Assembly (NCBI GenBank): GCA_017940895.1
Contig: JAGAXM010000017.1
Location: 124,001 to 188,000, forward strand
DNA length: 64,000 nt
DNA from: Clostridiales bacterium
GTDB taxonomy: Bacteria > Bacillota > Clostridia > Saccharofermentanales > Saccharofermentanaceae
Direction: 5' to 3'
The position numbers and the translations under genes were made by a program. Under the pieces are notes generated by a model. That model saw only the letters and a program-made list of their open reading frames with translations, searched no databases and was not told the origin of the DNA. Numbering within the stretch: the stretch's first letter is position 1; each line of letters starts with the position of its first letter. Positions 63,389 through 64,000 of this stretch are shown here, one piece after another.

Positions 63389-63649
63389 ATGTCAGTAAAG
63401 CTTCGTAAAGTTGGTAACAGTTATGTGTTAACAGTACCAAATGAGTATATAAATAAAAACAATCTTAGGGACGGTCAGGAAATGAGCGTCTCTTCTGATG
63501 CAAACTCGATTACCTTCTCCCCTGTCGCAAAGACAAAGAAAGTGATCCCTTGGGATACTTATGAAAATAAGATACCGGTATTCCCTGAAGATATCTCTCC
63601 TGAAACTTATATCAGAAAGATGAGAGACGAGGAGGATCGAATCATATGA
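63389..63649 (+). CDS. vapB: VapB antitoxin (AbrB/MazE-type)
   Basis: An 86-residue antitoxin. Residues 1-45 form a swapped-hairpin AbrB/MazE DNA-binding domain (KLRKVGNSYVLTVPNEY); the rest is a flexible acidic tail that would wrap the toxin (about 55-86, IPVFPEDISPETYIRKM). AGGAGG and TGGAG lie before the ATG at 63389; an earlier GTG at 63380 is less well placed. The stop overlaps the toxin start (ATGA), the usual coupling in VapBC modules. Confidence 0.88.
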   Translation: MSVKLRKVGNSYVLTVPNEYINKNNLRDGQEMSVSSDANSITFSPVAKTKKVIPWDTYENKIPVFPEDISPETYIRKMRDEEDRII

Positions 63650-64000
63650 AAACCTTTTTCGATACCGCCGTCTTCATTTATGCGCTTGATCGGAATTCAT
63701 CGTCCGCTAGAAAATTATTTGAGCAAGCAATAAACGAAGGCGAGGTTGCAACTTCAGTAATCACAATTTCCGAATATACTGTTGACTGCCTTAGAAAAGG
63801 AAACATCGAGGCAAGTAACAGATTTGACTCCTTCTTAAGTAATCTTGGCTTCGAAATAGCCAGTATCGATGAAGATGTTGCCCGTATTGCAGCCTCGATT
63901 AGGTGTGAATATCCCGCGTTCAAATTACCTGATGCTCTTCAAATAGCATCTGCACTTAAGCACCAATCGGATAGATTCGTAACAAACGACAAGCAACTTT
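63646..64000 (+). CDS. vapC: VapC toxin, PIN-domain ribonuclease (truncated by window end)
   Basis: The frame begins ATG at 63646 (MKTFFDTAVFIYALD) and runs open to the last base, 118 complete codons. All PIN acidic residues are seen: Asp6, Glu43 (SEY), Asp96 (LPDALQIASA) and Asp115 (FVTND). VapC toxins cleave RNA, often initiator or other tRNAs, until bound by VapB. It overlaps the vapB stop. Usual length is about 125-135 residues, so only a few residues are missing. Confidence 0.9.
   Translation, partial: MKTFFDTAVFIYALDRNSSSARKLFEQAINEGEVATSVITISEYTVDCLRKGNIEASNRFDSFLSNLGFEIASIDEDVARIAASIRCEYPAFKLPDALQIASALKHQSDRFVTNDKQL

Overview
The window looks like chromosomal DNA of an anaerobic, Gram-positive Clostridia-type Bacillota. 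I infer this from the gene order pnp-ymdB-lspA-rluD and phoH-pgpH-ybeY-era-recO, a PyrR-attenuated pyr operon, a single-chain PurL of about 1,260 residues, FGAM/U32/ZapA neighbours typical of that class, strong AGGAGG ribosome binding sites, moderate GC and frequent AGA arginine codons. The family cannot be fixed from sequence alone; a gut or rumen Lachnospirales/Oscillospirales relative is a reasonable guess. No rRNA, tRNA, CRISPR array, prophage or insertion sequence was seen.

Layout. 1-3.9 kb: end of a membrane protein, a serpin lipoprotein, then (minus) a D-lactate-type dehydrogenase behind a Xer-type recombinase. 4-7.5 kb: a four-gene biotin-dependent carboxyltransferase operon with both a 12S-like and a 5S-like subunit, a biotin carrier and a 60-residue protein, resembling transcarboxylase. 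7.5-19.5 kb: RNA decay, lipoprotein processing, pseudouridylation, PhoH, c-di-AMP phosphodiesterase, a YbeY-Era fusion and RecO, nearly all coupled by start/stop overlaps, followed by a two-gene cyclic-nucleotide module (tandem receptor domains plus PAS-cyclase). 19.5-29.5 kb: acyl-CoA synthetase, GNAT, a secreted LRR/SLH protein, a ProC-like reductase, a nuclease-XPD helicase fusion, a class IV aminotransferase and HtpG. 29.5-43.2 kb: PurL, KsgA, ZapA-like, U32 protease, dUTPase, CorA-like, a degenerate hydrolase, TsaD, SmpB, VanZ-like and a polytopic GT-C-like protein. 43.2-58 kb (minus): pyrR-B-C-F-K-D-E running without a visible break into a YidC-sulfatase fusion, a second acyl-CoA synthetase, TldD/TldE and MetY. 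58-61.9 kb (minus): FUSC-type protein, ATP-dependent PEP carboxykinase and an acyltransferase preceded by a structured leader. 62.1-64 kb (plus): accessory pair of unknown protein and PPP-type phosphatase, then VapBC, cut by the window end.

How it fits together. Central carbon genes (D-LDH, transcarboxylase-like complex, PEP carboxykinase) suggest fermentation through pyruvate/oxaloacetate. Two distant acyl-CoA genes share the same palindrome (ACTTTGA-N3-TCAAAG), suggesting a small lipid/acyl-CoA regulon. The most unusual items are the YidC-sulfatase fusion inside the pyr transcription unit, the YbeY-Era fusion, the structured RNA leader before the acyltransferase, the cyclic-nucleotide pair and a hydrolase that has lost its catalytic Ser and His. 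All names rest on motif reading without database searches.
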